Shown here: one piece after another, positions 21,947 through 33,300 of the stretch
Numbering within the stretch: the stretch's first letter is position 1
Layout: every line of letters starts with the position of its first letter
Source of the DNA: Linnemannia hyalina
Taxonomy: Eukaryota > Mortierellomycota > Mortierellomycetes > Mortierellales > Mortierellaceae
DNA: 64,000 bases
Assembly: GCA_019671135.1 (NCBI GenBank)
Contig: JAHRHY010000005.1
Location: 2,280,001-2,344,000 of the forward strand
Reading direction: 5' to 3'
The notes under the pieces: generated by a model
What the model was told of the DNA's origin: nothing
What the model saw: the letters and a program-made list of their open reading frames with translations, nothing else
The model's database searches: none
Program-made: the position numbers and the translations under genes

Positions 21947-21956
21947 TTATATGATG
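21947..21956 (-). promoter_or_regulatory. TATA-like element for the secreted repeat protein
   Basis: On the minus strand the sequence reads CATATAAAGACC, about 135 bases before the ATG at 21814, a plausible position for a fungal TATA box. Confidence 0.5.
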
Positions 21957-22622
21957 GTACTATCCTTTGTTATTCATCGCGATTGGCATTGCTTTGGTTT
22001 CCTCGTTCTCTTTCACGCATTGCCTGCGCCGACATTTGCCCAAGATACTCGTTGCTAATTCCCCGGCATCAACTCACCACCGCCACCTAACTATGGAGGA
22101 GGCGAAATTATCATTATGTTGCTGTTACCGGGGATAAAATGACAAGGCATTATAAATATAGCTCGATCAGGGATCTGAAAAAAAAAGTTCGGCGACCAAG
22201 TGCTAGTAATCACATACCATCAAAATATTATCTCCGGTGATCTTTATTTTGGGGACGGGTCTAAGAAAAACGCGTAACAATCGGCATGGACGTGTGTCGC
22301 GTGTTTATGGGCGCGAACGCGTTGCTGCTACAACTCACTGATTAGCTCATAAAAGATCCTCGACGGTCATGTGCCGCCATCTCTTTTGCAATGAAAATAA
22401 TAATACTACATATATACGTTCTCATATACAATCAGAACAAAGGTTCATAGAACAGACTCTTCTCCTCCACTCTGTGTTTGACCTCATGCTCTTTTTATAT
22501 TCCACTCTCTTCTTTCTTCTCTTGTCCTTCCTTCCTTTCTTTCCTTTTTCTTTTCTATTCCTCTCCATCCTCATACTTCTTTCACCCTAACAAAACCTAC
22601 ACAACACAAAAGCAAACAAAAA
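21957..22622. other. Divergent upstream region
   Basis: Lies between the minus-strand secreted protein and the plus-strand gene at 22623. It holds a plus-strand TATAAATA at about 22151 and a C/T-rich leader with AC-rich sequence just before the ATG. No coding sequence is supported. Confidence 0.5.
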
Positions 22623-25244
22623 ATGCCACCTCCGCCCCTACCAACCAAGAAAACATCCGCCGCCTTTGCCACAAAAGCTGCCACCACAAACTCATCATCA
22701 TCCTCGCCCACCACTCAACCAGCCACACCGACCAGCGACATAAGCAATTCTCCAACCCCTCCAGCTGGCAGAACGATCCGCATCACATCTTCCTGCAACT
22801 ACACAAAACCCATAATCCGTCTCAACCTCAAGAAGCTCAACTCTAAAACCGTCACTTCTACCACTACTGCCTCTCCTTCTTTCGCGCCTACAGCTCCAGT
22901 CAGACATCAAGCTCCCAAGGTCCAGGCAGTCTCACATTCTGTGTCACCTCTTTTTCCAGTCTCGACTCCAGCAGCCCTAGATCTATCTCAGGCGTCATTG
23001 TCCTCCACCTCGAAACAAACAAACTCACCAATGACAACCCAACCAGTGGTCAGTACAATCAAGGGCTCTAACAGCGCTCACAGCAGCAACGGTAGTAGAT
23101 GCAGTAGCGATATCGGCCTGCCTCCAGATTATGACTGCGACCTGAACGACGAAGACGGTACAACAGACGAGCCAGACCCTGACCCAGACCTCCGCCGCCG
23201 TCGCCGTCATACCCAGCCTCAGCTGATCCGTTCGCCTTCTCTTTTTCATCCACTTCCTCTTCCAACAAAACAAGAAAACCAAATCCAAGCACCCGAGATG
23301 AACTGTTCTGTTGATGATGAGGACCCGTTTAAGAAGTTGGGTTTGAAACCCTACAGTCCCATCTGGTTACCCTCGAGGACCCCCTCTTTCGAAACGATGC
23401 GACAGCGATCTTATAGTCCCAACCCTCGTCACGGGATGAACATCCGTCCCTCGCCGGTTCACGATGGTGATGATGTTATCGGTAAGGACGATCGAGATAT
23501 CCTCGGATTCGATCTGCACGAACCCTTCAAGGAAGAAGACAAGTCGAATAAGAAGAATCTGACAACCGCTGCTGGCAAAGAGAGACAAGAACCCGGGTCC
23601 AGCCGTCTCTACGAAAGGTTCGGTAGCATAAAGAAGCGATCCTCTCCGCTCCTGCCTGACCACTATGACGATCTCGAAGACTACGACGCCGAGGAAGTAA
23701 ACTTCCAGATGGCCGATGCCAAGACCAGTTGCATGTCGACGACAAAGCGACCCAGACGTGACCACGCACAAGACCAAAGTCAGGTACCACCATCTCCTTC
23801 TTTTCTTCCTCCAAACGCCAACAACATTAACACCAGTAACAAGCATGCCAGGGCAGTGAGCGCCGAGATAGTCGAGGATCCAGGCAGGACCCACCACAAC
23901 AGCCAAAGCCCCTCCTCTCCCATTTGGTCTGACAACAACAACAGCAACCATGATCACCCCTACCGCCAGCAACTTTATGGCAACCAGCGGTTCCCTTCCT
24001 CGCAGCATCACCCTCATTCTCACTACCAGCCATATCACCATCGGCGTCATTCACAGCAGCACGAAAGCAATTATTCGTACAACCATCATCATCACAACCA
24101 CCAAACCAACCGTCCATACCTGTCGCGACCATGGACCTCCTACCGCGGAAACAACTATCAGCATCCAGGTGGGTTCCACCACACCCGGGATGGATTCCAA
24201 CCTGGCAACGGTGGCGATGGCGATGAGGGGAACAACCGATGTCAACATGAAAGAGTGTTCATTGGACGAAGGCGAGGACGTGGTCGCGGTTTTGGTCGTG
24301 GGCGAGGACGAGGACGAGGAGGCTATGATAATGCTGAATTCTACAATCGATACCACTTCCCTCCTCGCCAAGGTGGCAGCCATGGAATGAACCCATTTCA
24401 TCAGCCCCAGCATCAGCATCACGTTGGGGATGAAAGCCCCACGATCGATGCTCGCCCCCTCGAGATCGCCAATGGCAATGCGACAGGCACCGGTACAGGC
24501 ACCGTCTGTGACCATTCGTCCGCGTCCCATCCGCCGTCGTCACCACCACAAGGACATGTCACTGATCCTCATCCTCCTTCTTCATCTTCGTTGTCCATCG
24601 CTTCGTCCTCTCGTACTACCCTACATCCCAGCCCCAATCTCAACCACCATATCCATGCATCCTCACTGCAGACTGAGAAGCACCCCCAGGCTAACAGCAG
24701 CAACAACACGGAGCCGTCTACACCGCCACAATCACTTCCCACTGCGCCGCCTTCATCCGCAGAGACAAAGACCATGGTCGCTCCCCTCTCCAAATCTATG
24801 ACATCCGCAACAACCTCCCTCCCATACTACTTCCCTTCCTCTTTCAGAACACCTTCACCTCCTCCTCCTCCTCCTCCTCCACGGCCTGCCTTTATCTCGC
24901 ATCACTCTACCTCTCCCCACAACTCCATCTCAGCCTCCAAATATTTCTCCAAATCCCCCTCCAGATCCCTCTCCAGATCTTTCTCCAGATCGTACTCGAG
25001 ATCCAGATCCCCATCCCCTGCCACCCTAGCATCAAGCGCCCAAACCCGCCTAACTCGCTACGCAGCTTCCGAAATATCTTCTCTGGCCCAAAAACTAACC
25101 ACCGAACAAACCCTCCGCGTCCAAGCCCAGAAGCAAATCCGATTTCTCACACAGTCGTTGAGGGATCTGGAGGAGAGGAATCAGCTTGTGGAGCAGAATT
25201 ATGAGGTGTTGCTAGCGAGGTATAGCCGAGAGGTTAGGAAGTGA
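22623..25244 (+). CDS. Disordered RGG/SR-rich protein with C-terminal coiled coil
   Basis: 873 residues, one exon. Most is low-complexity Ser/Thr/Pro/His/Asn sequence. Near residue 50 is a short ordered-looking stretch (GRTIRITSSCNYTKPIIRLN). At about 545-568 there is an RGG/RG box (alternating Arg-Gly with Phe). Around 740 is a poly-Pro run, and at about 775-800 Ser-Arg dipeptides (KSPSRSLSRSFSRSYSRSRS). The last 65 residues form a predicted coiled coil (SSLAQKLTTEQTLRVQAQKQ and onward). RGG plus SR composition is typical of RNA-binding or splicing-associated proteins, but no RRM, KH or zinc finger is seen, so an RNA role is inferred from composition only. There is no recognised orthologue. 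Confidence 0.8.
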   Translation: MPPPPLPTKKTSAAFATKAATTNSSSSSPTTQPATPTSDISNSPTPPAGRTIRITSSCNYTKPIIRLNLKKLNSKTVTSTTTASPSFAPTAPVRHQAPKVQAVSHSVSPLFPVSTPAALDLSQASLSSTSKQTNSPMTTQPVVSTIKGSNSAHSSNGSRCSSDIGLPPDYDCDLNDEDGTTDEPDPDPDLRRRRRHTQPQLIRSPSLFHPLPLPTKQENQIQAPEMNCSVDDEDPFKKLGLKPYSPIWLPSRTPSFETMRQRSYSPNPRHGMNIRPSPVHDGDDVIGKDDRDILGFDLHEPFKEEDKSNKKNLTTAAGKERQEPGSSRLYERFGSIKKRSSPLLPDHYDDLEDYDAEEVNFQMADAKTSCMSTTKRPRRDHAQDQSQVPPSPSFLPPNANNINTSNKHARAVSAEIVEDPGRTHHNSQSPSSPIWSDNNNSNHDHPYRQQLYGNQRFPSSQHHPHSHYQPYHHRRHSQQHESNYSYNHHHHNHQTNRPYLSRPWTSYRGNNYQHPGGFHHTRDGFQPGNGGDGDEGNNRCQHERVFIGRRRGRGRGFGRGRGRGRGGYDNAEFYNRYHFPPRQGGSHGMNPFHQPQHQHHVGDESPTIDARPLEIANGNATGTGTGTVCDHSSASHPPSSPPQGHVTDPHPPSSSSLSIASSSRTTLHPSPNLNHHIHASSLQTEKHPQANSSNNTEPSTPPQSLPTAPPSSAETKTMVAPLSKSMTSATTSLPYYFPSSFRTPSPPPPPPPPRPAFISHHSTSPHNSISASKYFSKSPSRSLSRSFSRSYSRSRSPSPATLASSAQTRLTRYAASEISSLAQKLTTEQTLRVQAQKQIRFLTQSLRDLEERNQLVEQNYEVLLARYSREVRK

Positions 25245-25812
25245 GAGAGAGAGGGGGGGGGCCGGGGTGTTATGGTAGAGAAGGGGGGTTCCTGTTCTTT
25301 GTTTCTTTGTTCATTTTCTGGGATTTTTACATCCGTTTCGTATAACGAGGGTCGGAAATCTTTTCGAACACTCTTCATATGTCAGTTATCCCCCCTTTCA
25401 TCCTCCATAGTCCGTACCCGAATAAAGCAAAAAAGAATGACAACAAAGAGGATGCATGACTCCATCGTCCTCCACATGGGCGAAATGATTGGGAAATCTA
25501 ACATCCACAAAGCAAACAAAGCACGCAAAAGAGAAACGATCCAAACATGAACGCCAGGGCTAACAAGCGAACAGACAGAAAGATAGCGATCTGAACACAT
25601 GTGGGAACCCTAGCAATTGTAAGGTCAATACGAACAAACTATGAATGAGAGGGAAGAATGGAGGGCTGGGATGCAATTGCGTTCGTCGTCTTTATTTCTT
25701 TTTTGTATTCCGACGATCGGATACTACACGGAGAAAATAAAAAGAAGACTGAAGGCGACAAAGGTGGAGGGACGATGGGTGGTAGTGGTTGACAAAAAAA
25801 TGCTAAATATAT
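25245..25812. other. Convergent 3' region
   Basis: Downstream sequence of the RGG/SR gene and of the minus-strand MYND gene ending at 25813. It contains a short G-run (about 25253-25262) and AT-rich stretches. No gene is seen. Confidence 0.5.
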
Positions 25813-28800
25813 CTAAAGAGCTACTCCCATAGGCTCCACAGAAAAGTTATTGTCGACGATCCCCAGGGCGCTGGAGGGGGAAACGACAAGACTGTTGGAC
25901 GAAAAAGTCAAAGAAGAGACAAGGCCAGAACACGTGGACCGGTGAGTTTCGAGATGGGCCAATCGACATGCAAGATTGCAGTACCGGACTTTTTTGCACA
26001 CACACAGAGGCATCAGAGCCCGTCTCAGTCCGCAGTGTCCGCACTTGACAATCTGATTCTGGTGACCGGTCATCGTCATCACCAGCGTGGGAAGACTTCC
26101 TACTCCTGTTCCTGCCTGTCGTTGCTGCTGTTGTTTGTGCTGATGCTTTTGGTGTTGATGTTTGTTGCCTTCAGACTTGGACGTCCTGCCACGATGACGA
26201 CGGTCCTTGGTCTCGATGGTGACAGGAGGATCCAGCACAGTCTGTAACTTGAGACCTGCAGAGACTTTGGAGGGTAGGGAACTCGTCGAGGTCTTGCTAT
26301 TAGACCTAAACAGGCCCGAGCTCCAGATAGCAGCAGAGAAACTAGATACCGCTGAAGCCGATGACGACCGACCGTGGATAGAAGTCGATGCGGACTCGGA
26401 CTCGGAGCCGGACAACGAAGAAGGACTCGAGATGTCGGGGCGGTGATGGCGACGACTTCCTCCTGTAGAGGGCTGCGAGGAGGTAAAAAGCGACGAGGCG
26501 GAGGATCCAATTGTGTTCCTGCTAGGGGGTGATCGAGTCGCAGAGGTATTCTTCTTCTTCTTGCCCTCTATCGGTGTCGGCGTCGCAGCACCAGTGGGAG
26601 CCACCGCAAGATGACTTGCCGAATCCTCCTCGTCCTCTGCCTCCACTGCTCGTCTCTTGGCAGCCTCTGCCTGCTCCTGTGCCTTGTGTTCAAACGCCTT
26701 GCAGGTCCATCGCTGGACGTTCGCCTGGTGCTGCAAAGAGTCCAAGAGTCGCTTTCCTGTCGCAGGGATCTCACTGCAGACCCCGTACGCCTGGGCACCA
26801 TAGTGGTACTCGCCCTTCTGTTGGTGGACCCATCCCAGAGTAAACATGACTCGAATGCGGATGGCGCAAGCAAACAAATGGTCGGTCTCCTGCTCCTTGG
26901 TCGACAACTTAGCGATCGATGCATTCATGGGCGAATGCTTAGATAGGGGTGGTGAAACAAGACTGGATCCGTGAGTCAGGGGTATCGGGGAGGTGAAATT
27001 CCTGCCCGGACGCTGTCGTATAGAGCGACCCATGGGCTGGGTCTGGGCCTGAGTCAAATGATCGGATCCATCGTCGTCGGGGCTACCAAGGTCCAAGAAG
27101 GAAAGATCGACTCCCTGAGTCAACAACAGTGCTGGTAGAGAGACCGCCTCATCGCTCGATCCACGAGAGAGGGAGGAGGTAAAGAGGGAGACGGACCTAG
27201 CTCGCTCCGCCTTGATTGCGTTCGCTTCCTGATGCAAGTTTCGTTCGATTTTCCGAAGCATGCTGACAGCCTCGACCAGAACGGGCTCATCCAGACCCAA
27301 CACTCCCTTCTGAATCATGTGGCAGATCTTTTGGATGATATCTTCGATCTCGCTTGTCGCAAGTCCAATCCGTCGAGCCTCCTCCTCCTTCTCCTGCCCT
27401 TCATCATCACCGTCGTCATCATGGTCGCTCACTTCCTGGTCTGTGTTAAGATCGGCTTGATCTCCTTCACACTCGTCATCACTGTCGTCGTCGTCCTCAC
27501 TGCTCTCTGATTCGCCCTCGGACCCCCGGGACTCGTTGTGGATCTCCGCCACAGCCTCGTCTCGCCAATTTAAGAATTGTGGATGGCGATATTCGCTCTC
27601 CATCGATTGGGCGAGTGCGTTCTTGTTGCCAGGGTCGGCCAACAGCTGTTCCCTAGTAGGGCGGAAGGACGCAGTCGCTCCAGTCGAGAGGGAACGTCGC
27701 AGCTGTTGTTTGTGTTGCCCGCTCTGCTGTCGGGTCGGTTTCCGAGGGTGGGCAAAGTACTCCTCCAGCTCGTCATGGTCGTCCTGTGTCCGTGAGCGCA
27801 TGGATCCTGTAGGTTCGATTCGGGCGGAAGTGGACCAGCGGCGGGCAGTCCAAATTCGGAGGGCATGGATCAAAATAAGGGCGGCCTTTGTGTCACTCCG
27901 GACTAACCCTGATCCTGTCTGGTTGGAGGTGTAGAGGGCATAGAGGGAGCTGCAAGCTGGCAAGGAATGGTGATGCTCCGCCGCTAGTTTGTAAAACGAC
28001 AGCGCTTGAACGTAGCGGTGCGAGATATAGTGAGACTGTGCAAGGAGAAGAATGTCCTGGAGTGTCTTGGGGAGTTGCTGGGGGTCGTACAGTGCTGCAG
28101 CGGTTGCCAGGGAAGCAGTGGGCGACCGAGGGGACTTTGCTGCTGTCAGTTGTTGGGCTGACGAAGCAGATTGTGAGCGCTGTCGAGTCATGGTGTTAAG
28201 AGAAGGGAGCTGAGGAGAAAGAGAGTCGAGGGTTTGGAGAAGGTTTATGCTGGTATTACGTTGATGGTGAGTTGTAACAGATCGAGGTGTGTTCAAAGAG
28301 GGAACTGATAAGAAGGGCTGAGAGTATGCACAAGAGAGGGAGGTGCTTGTTGTCGATTCGGCTGTGAAGCTGGTTGATAATATACCAGAAGAGGAAGGGG
28401 AACCGCAAAAAGGGAGGGAGCTGAGGGAAGGGGAAAGTGCGCTTTGTGGTTGTTCAAGTCGGGGCAGCTGGAGGGAAACGTGGATGGAGATGGGGGTAGA
28501 AGTGATGATGCGAGGGACAGCTGTTGAGGGAGAAGGAGAGGGAAGGGTATATTGCAAGAGGGGATCTGTGTTTGTTGCTGTAGATGATGTAGGTGAGGGA
28601 TTTGAGAGATAAGAGTAGGCAGAGCAAGAGAGTGGAGAAGGAGCGTTTGACGAAATTGAGGTAGAAGTGAAGGATATCGGAAATATCACTTGTGACGGTG
28701 GACAGATGGCTGGGCTGCGACGGCGGATGGGTTGAGAGCGCGGACTTGAACTACTGCTGAGATGACTCTGACAATCGGCACGACCTGGATGGTGCGATGG

Positions 28801-28977
28801 CTCCTGCGGCGGCGACTGGTCGTTCGCAGTCTGTGGCTGTAGATGGTGCTGATGCTGAGATTGAAGAAGCGGGGGCTGCTGTTGATCTGGGGAAGGATTG
28901 TTCTCCGCTTGGTTTGTCATATCCCCCTGACGTTGACGGAGAAGAAGGCGTTCACTTGAGAGTCCTGACAACAGCAA
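25813..28977 (-). CDS. MYND-type zinc-finger protein with Sel1/TPR-like core
   Basis: 1054 residues from 28977 (or 1035 from the in-frame ATG at 28920, MTNQAENNPSPDQQQ). Residues 1-290 are Ser/Pro/Gln-rich and disordered. At about 295-390 is a helical Sel1/TPR-like segment (LLLAQSHYISHRYVQALSFY, KLAAEHHHSLPACSSLYALY). An acidic Asp/Glu block follows near 495-530, then helices with VMFTLGWVHQQKGEYHYGAQ around 720. At about 978-1013 near the C terminus is a MYND finger: CGHCGLRRALMPLCVCKKVR, YCNLACRLAHLETHRSTC, with the paired CxxC, CxC, CxxxC and HxxxC ligands all present. MYND domains bind proline-rich partners. TPR plus MYND suggests a scaffold or regulator; the pathway is unknown. Confidence 0.85.
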   Translation of the reverse strand: MLLSGLSSERLLLRQRQGDMTNQAENNPSPDQQQPPLLQSQHQHHLQPQTANDQSPPQEPSHHPGRADCQSHLSSSSSPRSQPIRRRSPAICPPSQVIFPISFTSTSISSNAPSPLSCSAYSYLSNPSPTSSTATNTDPLLQYTLPSPSPSTAVPRIITSTPISIHVSLQLPRLEQPQSALSPSLSSLPFCGSPSSSGILSTSFTAESTTSTSLSCAYSQPFLSVPSLNTPRSVTTHHQRNTSINLLQTLDSLSPQLPSLNTMTRQRSQSASSAQQLTAAKSPRSPTASLATAAALYDPQQLPKTLQDILLLAQSHYISHRYVQALSFYKLAAEHHHSLPACSSLYALYTSNQTGSGLVRSDTKAALILIHALRIWTARRWSTSARIEPTGSMRSRTQDDHDELEEYFAHPRKPTRQQSGQHKQQLRRSLSTGATASFRPTREQLLADPGNKNALAQSMESEYRHPQFLNWRDEAVAEIHNESRGSEGESESSEDDDDSDDECEGDQADLNTDQEVSDHDDDGDDEGQEKEEEARRIGLATSEIEDIIQKICHMIQKGVLGLDEPVLVEAVSMLRKIERNLHQEANAIKAERARSVSLFTSSLSRGSSDEAVSLPALLLTQGVDLSFLDLGSPDDDGSDHLTQAQTQPMGRSIRQRPGRNFTSPIPLTHGSSLVSPPLSKHSPMNASIAKLSTKEQETDHLFACAIRIRVMFTLGWVHQQKGEYHYGAQAYGVCSEIPATGKRLLDSLQHQANVQRWTCKAFEHKAQEQAEAAKRRAVEAEDEEDSASHLAVAPTGAATPTPIEGKKKKNTSATRSPPSRNTIGSSASSLFTSSQPSTGGSRRHHRPDISSPSSLSGSESESASTSIHGRSSSASAVSSFSAAIWSSGLFRSNSKTSTSSLPSKVSAGLKLQTVLDPPVTIETKDRRHRGRTSKSEGNKHQHQKHQHKQQQQRQAGTGVGSLPTLVMTMTGHQNQIVKCGHCGLRRALMPLCVCKKVRYCNLACRLAHLETHRSTCSGLVSSLTFSSNSLVVSPSSALGIVDNNFSVEPMGVAL

Positions 28978-29598
28978 CGGCTCCTACAGTGATGAATTGT
29001 TCGTTTTGTATGAATTAAAAGAAATGACGGTCAACCAAAATATCGCAAAGAATGGCAGAGCGGGTGAGAGGTGCAAAGGAGTACCCTACATGTTGTGGTA
29101 CAAAAAATGAGTACTGTGATTGACAGCAATGCAAGGGTAAAAATCGGAGCCTCTGCAACAACAGCGCCATGCGATCGAGATGGGAAATGAGAGGACACAT
29201 ACAGAAAGAGCATCAGACAAAAAGAATTTGCGATGGGGAGATGGGATAAGGTTGGAGGTCCATGATTGGAATTTTCTTCCAGTTGGACAATTGGAAAGCA
29301 CATCATCGATGGTCCCCTCAGTCCTCCTCATATGAAGATAGCGTTGGATCTCACGCGGCAATTGTGTCCGCGCTTTCTTTTTTTCTTCTCTTTATACTCA
29401 TGAAGCGTCAGATGGCGCCAGATAGGAATAGGAAGGAAGGATGAGGACAATCCAGCAACAAAAACAAGAGAGAGATAATGGCGAAATAGGTGGATAAAAG
29501 CAGCAGTGCGGTAGAGTTAAGGTGCCGGACATGATGTGTCATGGCAGTAAAGCGACCATCAAGAGCGAACAACGCCAAGATCAACAATAATACAAAAC
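28978..29598. other. Upstream region of the MYND gene
   Basis: Probable promoter and 5' UTR of the minus-strand MYND gene, plus the 3' region of the next minus-strand gene. Only low-complexity short ORFs; none supported. Confidence 0.5.
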
Positions 29599-30237
29599 TC
29601 AATCCCGAATTGGATAGAGTTGCGAATCTAGCGTTGATCTACGCATGGGATTGTAGTGCAAAGTCACGCTCCTTTTCTTTACCTTATCGAGGTGATCCTG
29701 GTACCCTTCCTGACTGATGATGCCTGGTTGCGTAAACCGATCAGAGGAGGAGATTTCAAATGGCAGAGTTGAGGAGAAGGAGGAAGTTGATGGCAAGGAG
29801 CAGGAAGAAGGTCCCGACAATGATGATGATGCCGATGATACGGAGGAAGGGGAGCAAGGAGGTGATGATGAGGTTGAGGATGGGGTCGATAGTGCTGGAT
29901 ATGATGAGGGGGTAATGGATGAAGATGGGACGGGTAGCATGGAAAGGGTCGTTGGCGACAATGTGATGGCGGTGTTGAAGGAGACGCTGATTGCAGATGC
30001 TAAAGAGGGATCCGAGGAGAGAATTTTGTTATCCGACGTCCGATAGTGGCTGGTGGCAGTTGTGGTTGTGGCAGGACTCTGGCTGGAACAATTCCTGTCA
30101 ATGAGAGAATGGATTGTTGTTGCACCTTCAACTTCAGCCTCGGATCCATTGGCGGCTGTTGCCTGTCCGGTCTTACTGGTGGCAGAGAGTAAGGGTCCAT
30201 TTGATTCTGCCGTGGGGTATGATGGGGAGGATGGCAT
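29599..30237 (-). CDS. Small Ser/Thr/Pro-rich protein, 5' end uncertain
   Basis: 212 residues from ATG 30237 (MPSSPSYPTAESNGPLLSAT). The frame is open further upstream to about 30333 without an ATG, so an upstream exon is possible (a minus-strand CAG acceptor lies near 30300). Most of the protein is Ser-rich and disordered. The last 45 residues look more constrained (FTQPGIISQEGYQDHLDKVK, then SVTLHYNPMRRSTLDSQLYP), which supports a real coding end. No domain or orthologue recognised. Function unknown. Confidence 0.55.
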   Translation of the reverse strand: MPSSPSYPTAESNGPLLSATSKTGQATAANGSEAEVEGATTIHSLIDRNCSSQSPATTTTATSHYRTSDNKILSSDPSLASAISVSFNTAITLSPTTLSMLPVPSSSITPSSYPALSTPSSTSSSPPCSPSSVSSASSSLSGPSSCSLPSTSSFSSTLPFEISSSDRFTQPGIISQEGYQDHLDKVKKRSVTLHYNPMRRSTLDSQLYPIRD

Positions 30238-30333
30238 TGTTGTGTCTGTTGAAGAGGGGTATGCGACAATGGTGTGTTGGTGGTGTTGAAAGTAAAAAAT
30301 GCTGATTTTTTTAGCGTTTGATCCTGCTCCCAA

Positions 30334-33300
30334 GGGTGTGTTTACATAGTTCTTTCGCTGTTAGACTTGTTCGATCCTAGAAAAAGAATAAGGCGCACAG
30401 AGAAGAGAGTAAACAGATCAATGATCCTGCATTTTCACACACACATACAAAAGAGCGAGATAGAAAGCCCTACTTTCCCTCCCTCATTCCTCTCTTCCTC
30501 TTTTACATGTTTCGCTCATTCTTGTTGTTGTTGCCGAAGAAAATAACGAAGATCAGACAAACAAGCCCTCGCGTGTGTGTTGTCAACACAAGTACACTAT
30601 TCGACAAGAAAGGACAAAGTCCAGCTGGTTTGGCGGCAACAAAAAGGCAAATTCAAACAAACAAGAAGACCACCTCTTTCTTTCATCGTTCGAGGTGGCT
30701 GGCCACAGACACGGCTGAACTTTTCTTACTGCAAAAATAGTGAAAAAAGAAAAGGGGAAAGACCTGAATATTAAAATGCAGAGAGGGTGAGAGGGAGAGA
30801 GAAAGAGAAAAGGAAGGAGAAGGAAACGAATAGCAGAATGGGACGGAAAAGAAAGGGTGTGGCAACGACAACGCCCATTGTCAATTGCCCACTACAAGCC
30901 CATTGCAAACCGGACTTTCTGTGATCTCGTTCGACCCATTTCAATTCTCTACCTCCTAGGATCCCCCAAGATCGCTTCGGAAAAAGACGAGAACCTCTGG
31001 GGTGCACACACCCTTTGCTTCTTTCTCGTATGAAGATATGATTCCCACTGTAAATGACCAATGTGTATCACTCCTGTCTTCTCTCTTGCTTCGTCTACAC
31101 CCTGAATAAAAATCTTCGTTGTCTTCGTTGTTGTTATCAATATACATCCCTCGTTCATCCATGTGTTCTCACCCGACTCGCCCACAGAGCCAAAAGAATA
31201 CTGTTTCTTGTGCAACCATATCGCAAAGGAAAATTGAGCAGGGCTTCCTTCTCTTTCACAAGGGTGGTGTGTATCTTCTACGTTGTAGAAATCAGACAAC
31301 AAAAAGAAGAAATAAAAATCGAGCATTGTCATGCCTCTGTCCCTAGACTACTTTGTGATGTAGTCTGGGTAAGACAGCCTTCTATCGTTTCCATTTTCAT
31401 TGTAGGACGCCATCATGCCCCCTCCTGTTTGCCTCTCCGTCTCTTTATCTGCCTGTCTGTACTGTCTTATCGTAGACATTCCTTCGTGGCATGCAAGTGA
31501 TAATAATAAACATGAGAAAGAGGCTGATAAGAGAGAGATGGATCGATGGGTAAAGAAAGCAGAACGTGCAGAAAAGAGACGGAGGTAAAAGAGGACGAGA
31601 GGACGAGAGCTAAAAAGGGCGTAGGATAATAAACCACTCCAGTTGTCTGTCACCACAAAAGCACCGCAATGTCAAACGAGCAGCTATGTCAGGAATGATC
31701 TGCGTTATCGCCCACGAGATGAGGATAAACAAAATGCCAAAAGTGGTGGCATAACCATCCGTGTGAAGTGCCTGTGTTGATTCATCCCAACGCAAACACA
31801 ACGATCAAAATTTGTTCATTGGTCGGGATAACAATTATCATTTGCCTCCGACCAAATGGAAATCCAATCCATCCATAAGCTCACAAAACGAAGACAAGAA
31901 CGAGAACAAGAAAGGAAAAAATGAGGCGTGCGGAGAAAAAAGGACAAAGACAAGAGGAACGAACAAGAGTGGGTCACTAACTACGCTCACCCTAAGACAG
32001 TAGTAGTAGTACGCGCAATAGTATAGATTGTGTTGGCGGGGATGTAGTCCGGAGTCTTTTTTCTTCTTTTTGGGTGGCGAGCACAGGTTGAGGGAGTGTG
32101 TTCTAGGTGCTGTCTGCGTGTGCGTGTGTGAAGGAGAGTGAAGGGGAGGAAGAGAAAAGGACAGAATTCGTACCTCCGATTCGTTGTATCGTCGCTTTGT
32201 GGGCTGCAAGTTGTGTTTGTGGGTTGCAAGTTGTGGGAGAGCGGGTGAGAGCGAGTGAGAGTGAGTGAGAGTGAGCGGGAGATGTTGTGTGTGTATATGT
32301 CGAGTGTGTGTGTATATGCACGAGCGAGAGAAGGACGAGAGTCGACTGCAAGCGTTTGGGAGTGAGTGTGTGCAGATAAAAGAAAGATATAATGGGAAAG
32401 AGGACTAAGGAAGGAAAGGAAAGGAAGAAAGGGAAAGGAGAAAGAGAAGAGAGGAAGAAGAGCCGTGGTTAGGATCCCATCCATCACCATTAGCCCCTTC
32501 TCGTTTGCCGAGAAGCGACCCATGTGTTTGACCTTGTTTACTTTGTTATTTGTGCACCCTTCTCTCGTTCTCTCTATGACCCACCACGACCGAAATGCAC
32601 TTTCCCATTCACATTCATACACATTCATACCCATTCATATACCTTCATTCACACGACACTCGCACCTCACCTCAACATGTACGGAAGTAGATCAGCACTC
32701 TACCGCAGACAAAGGAAAAAGGATCGCATCCTTTCTCCTGCAAAGCTCTCAGGACCTTTCCATTTTTCAACCAGTCATATTCCGAGTTGCTCGTGTGAGG
32801 CTTCTCCCATTTTTTCTTCTTTTCCCTTTATGCCTTGTGCATGTTGTTGCATCTGCATTGCCACTCCGAACAACACGAGCTAGGGGTGGATGCTTGTTGG
32901 CCCATGTACTGTACTACAGTCCGAGGACACGCGCTCCGGTGCTCGACCTTTCTTCCTGTTCTTCTACTACCACCTTACATTTACCTTCTTCCCTTCCCCT
33001 TGCCTCCTCCAGTCTATTACTCATCCGAATTCCAACATGCACTCCCGTCATCTTTTCCCCTCCTTTCCCGTCCCTTTATCTCATCCAGACAACAACATAA
33101 CACCATCAGCAAGAGAAAGAAACGGGGGCGCACGACAACAAGAACTGTAACAGCTTGAGCACCATTGAAGAAACGAAAAAGCTCTTATTTGTTTTTCTTT
33201 TCGTCTTGTAAGTATCGATGATTTGATTAATCATGTTCCAGAACTAGAACACTAATTGTCATCTTTCTCTGTTCGGTGTTCTTTGTTCATCTATTCACAT

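Noticed and set aside
23367..24050. 227-codon minus-strand ORF
   Set aside because: Antisense to the RGG/SR gene; Val/Arg-rich artefact of its His/Asn codons.
32465..33100. 211-codon plus-strand ORF
   Set aside because: Low-complexity C/T-rich translation overlapping an equally long minus-strand ORF; no domain-like content.
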